Source: an uncultured Roseburia sp. (GTDB taxonomy: Bacteria > Bacillota > Clostridia > Lachnospirales > Lachnospiraceae). Taken from it: a stretch of DNA of 64,000 nt. Positions within the stretch are counted from its first letter, which is position 1. Each line of letters starts with the position of its first letter. The stretch spans positions 23,566 to 87,565 of the forward strand of contig CANSKO010000011.1 of NCBI GenBank assembly GCA_947647505.1, in the 5' to 3' direction. Of the stretch, positions 62,187 through 64,000 are shown piece by piece. A program made the position numbers and the translations under genes. The notes under the pieces were generated by a model that searched no databases, was not told where the DNA came from, and saw only the letters and a program-made list of their open reading frames with translations.

Positions 62187-63101
62187 ATGCAAATAGAACG
62201 TTTGGTTCAAATGGTATTTTACATCGTCAATCATGGGCGCGTGACGGCCAAAGAACTGTCCGATTTTTTCAATGTGTCCACAAGAACCATTTATCGGGAT
62301 ATCAACACACTGACCATCGCCGGGATACCTGTCTTGTCCACAAAAGGATACGGCGGAGGCATCTCCCTGCTGGACGGATATACGATTGACAAATCTGTCT
62401 TGTCAAAAGAGGAGCAGAAAAGCGTTTACCAGGGTCTGCAGCTCCTGCAGGCGACCGGATGCCCAAATGCAGAAATGGCATTCCGTAAAATTAGCGCCAT
62501 ATTCCGAACTGCACAGGAGGCAAAATGGCTTGACGTTGATTTTTCTTACTGGGGAAGCGAAAAAAAAGAAAAACTCAAAATTTCCGAGCTGCAATACGCC
62601 ATCCTTCAGAAACGCCTGATTACGTTTCACTACGTAAATTCTGAACTTAAAAAATCCAAAAGAACGATAGAGCCTTTGCAGCTGGCCTTTAAGTCGCACG
62701 CCTGGTATCTCGTTGGATATTGCAGATGCAGAAAAGAAATGCGGATGTTTCGTCTCTCCAGGATCCGGCATCTTAAAATTCTTCCGGAAACTTTTGCGCG
62801 CGAGCTGCCTTCGGATACCCCTCTCTTTCCTGATTGCAGCAAAACATGCAACGTTCCGTTTTTGAGGCTGAAGTTTTCCCCTGAAATTGTCCACAGGCTG
62901 TATGATGAATTTCAGGAAGAACAGGTTCATCCGGGTGAGGATGGAAATTATTATGTTACGGTGCAATACGCATTGAACCACTGGACGCTGCACTATCTTC
63001 TGTCCTTTGGAAAGTACGTTGAGATTTTGGAACCGGAAACAGCCCGAACCATGCTCAAGGAGCAGGCTGCCGCTATTCTGAAACTTTATACATCATCTTA
63101 A
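62187..63101 (+). CDS. YafY-type HTH/WYL-domain transcriptional regulator
   Basis: A 304 aa DNA-binding protein. The N-terminal HTH_11 region (MQIERLVQMVFYIVNHG, then ELSDFFNVSTRTIYRDI) is followed by the WYL domain at about 135-220 with KRTIEPLQLAFKSHAWYLVGYC, and a C-terminal WCX-like part. The ligand is unknown. AGAAGGAG lies 8 nt before the ATG at 62187. It probably controls the two YCII-like genes that follow. Confidence 0.92.
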   Translation: MQIERLVQMVFYIVNHGRVTAKELSDFFNVSTRTIYRDINTLTIAGIPVLSTKGYGGGISLLDGYTIDKSVLSKEEQKSVYQGLQLLQATGCPNAEMAFRKISAIFRTAQEAKWLDVDFSYWGSEKKEKLKISELQYAILQKRLITFHYVNSELKKSKRTIEPLQLAFKSHAWYLVGYCRCRKEMRMFRLSRIRHLKILPETFARELPSDTPLFPDCSKTCNVPFLRLKFSPEIVHRLYDEFQEEQVHPGEDGNYYVTVQYALNHWTLHYLLSFGKYVEILEPETARTMLKEQAAAILKLYTSS

Positions 63102-63163
63102 GGTCTTCGCTTCGCGCTGCGTTTGTCCGAAGCGGATCGATCCTGAAACGGGAGGTGAAATAC

Positions 63164-63463
63164 ATGGAAAAGCATCTGTATGTCATGATGATCAAACGGG
63201 GAAAAGCCTACAATAAGGTTACAAAAGCCGTTATTACAAGGCATGTGGAACATTTGAAAAAGTTAGACGCCGACGGAAAGATTGCGCTTTGCGGCCCGCT
63301 CAAAGGATATCCCGGTATGGCCGGCATGGTGGTTTTCAAAACCCAAAGCTATGAAGAAGCCGAAGCTCTTTGCCGGCTTGAGCCGCTCGTTGCGGAAGGC
63401 TATGCAGCGTATACGCTTGCAACTTTACAGGTGGCGGACAAAGACAACAACTATTTGCTATAA
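63164..63463 (+). CDS. YCII-like protein (copy 1)
   Basis: A 99 aa protein with a ferredoxin-like fold pattern, resembling the YCII/muconolactone isomerase-like group: KHLYVMMIKRG start, RHVEHLKKLDADGKIALCGPL (His-containing first helix and GP turn) and EEAEALCRLEPLVAEGYAAY. The function is unknown. GGGAGG is 8 nt upstream. It is 62 nt after the WYL regulator. Confidence 0.8.
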   Translation: MEKHLYVMMIKRGKAYNKVTKAVITRHVEHLKKLDADGKIALCGPLKGYPGMAGMVVFKTQSYEEAEALCRLEPLVAEGYAAYTLATLQVADKDNNYLL

Positions 63464-63477
63464 GGAGGAAACAGACA

Positions 63478-63789
63478 ATGGAACAAAAAGAAAACCAGAT
63501 CCTGTATGTCAGAATTGACCATAAGGCAGGGGAACAAAACGAAACCGAACAGGACGCTATGGATTCCATGCAGTATTTACAGCAAATTGCAAAAGAACGT
63601 TTCCTTATGGCCGGTATTTTCGGCGATATGGAAATGGGAATCGTGGATGGAGCGATGCTGCTTTTTGCGGCAAAAGATTTGGAGGAGGCAACCGAAATCG
63701 CCTGCCATGACCCGATCATAAAAAGAGGCTTCTATACGTGTGAAATTCACAGGTGGAATGTGCTGCTTGAATCAAACGGGGATTTATAA
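63478..63789 (+). CDS. YCII-like protein (copy 2)
   Basis: A 103 aa paralogue-like protein following copy 1 by 14 nt. It shares the pattern ILYVRID start, a helical MQYLQQIAKERFLMAGIFGD region and EEATEIACHDPIIKRGFYTCEI ending. The GP turn and His of copy 1 are not kept, so it is diverged. AAGGAGG precedes the ATG. The two may form a heterodimer; this is inference. Confidence 0.75.
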   Translation: MEQKENQILYVRIDHKAGEQNETEQDAMDSMQYLQQIAKERFLMAGIFGDMEMGIVDGAMLLFAAKDLEEATEIACHDPIIKRGFYTCEIHRWNVLLESNGDL

Positions 63790-63791
63790 TG

Positions 63792-63843
63792 GATTGCGCG
63801 TCTGCGCCCTCCTGTGAAAAGGGCGCGGACGCGCAATCTGTTC
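63792..63843 (+). terminator. Rho-independent terminator of the WYL/YCII unit
   Basis: A long stem (GATTGCGCGTC...GACGCGCAATC with inner GCGCCCT/AGGGCGC) is followed by TGTTCTTTT. From here to the window end I see no supported gene. Confidence 0.85.
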
Positions 63844-64000
63844 TTTTATAACTGTCGTTCTCTCTTTTTCTTTCCAGTTGGCTCAGGCTCCGAACGGTCT
63901 TTAGAACTTGCCTTCCTTCGCCGCTTCTTCGATCGAAACTGTCAGCCTTGATTTTATAGGGTTTTAAGGGCTATTTGTGTGCTACTTGTGTGTAACGCAC

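Noticed and set aside
63841..64000. Open stretch on the minus strand at the right edge
   Set aside because: It contains an in-frame stop near 63946, runs into the terminator hairpin and shows no recognisable motif; its right part may belong to something outside the window.
1..64000. tRNA, rRNA and common riboswitches
   Set aside because: No cloverleaf with the expected TTCGANNC arm, no rRNA stretch and no T-box or classic riboswitch core was seen by eye; a covariance-model scan could still reveal one.

Overview
The window is an ordinary chromosomal stretch of a low-to-moderate G+C Gram-positive bacterium, most likely a spore-forming Clostridia member close to Lachnospiraceae. The family placement is inference. 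It rests on strong AGGAGG-type ribosome binding sites with frequent GTG and TTG starts, a complete MinCDE system together with SepF, a GerW (YtfJ) sporulation protein, lipoprotein-type solute binding, paired SEDS/class B PBP genes, and gene orders typical of clostridia. No rRNA, tRNA, CRISPR array or prophage was found.

Layout. 1-6 kb: 3' part of a PBP2 gene, then minCDE, rodA, mgsA and a DD-carboxypeptidase. 6-14 kb: a P-loop protein, a DUF378 protein, an HlyD-like protein, then yggS-sepF-ylmH-aroB-lspA-rluD and a cytidylate-kinase-like gene. A structured tandem repeat lies at 13.7-13.9 kb. 14-19 kb: dtd, ttcA, a Xer-type recombinase, tgt, an Rpn-type nuclease and a decayed IS256-type transposase. 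19-30 kb, minus strand: livJ-livH-livM-livG-livF, a second cytidylate-kinase-like gene, two radical-SAM-linked genes, rng and glnA. 30-35 kb: SEC-C protein, PHP phosphoesterase, small hypotheticals, and an SGNH/MBOAT O-acylation pair. 35-44 kb: rqcH, recG, fakA, yloU, then an A+T-rich DUF262 gene wedged between yloU and rpmB. 44-50 kb: a MerR regulator, GerW and DUF2953 proteins, a Nudix hydrolase, and a PBP/FtsW-like pair. 50-60 kb, minus strand: U32 protein, zapA, ruvB, ruvA, Gx transporter, NusG-II protein, miaB, a 5-FCL/ProA fusion, DUF896, proB. 60-64 kb: CDF transporter, a secreted HExxH protein, a WYL regulator and two YCII-like proteins.

How the genes work together. Much of the window serves cell shape and division: PBP2/RodA elongation, MinCDE and SepF division placement, ZapA, and a second SEDS/PBP pair. 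Other blocks serve RNA quality and modification (TtcA, Tgt, MiaB, RluD, RNase G, RqcH, Dtd), recombination repair (RecG, RuvAB), branched-chain amino-acid uptake, and proline synthesis.

The most unusual items are the DUF262 insertion, the hairpin-forming tandem repeat, a 5-FCL/ProA fusion and a MerR gene that each keep a strong in-frame internal ribosome binding site, a methylglyoxal synthase with Ala at the catalytic Asp position, and a secreted protein with an HEETH motif of no family I recognise.
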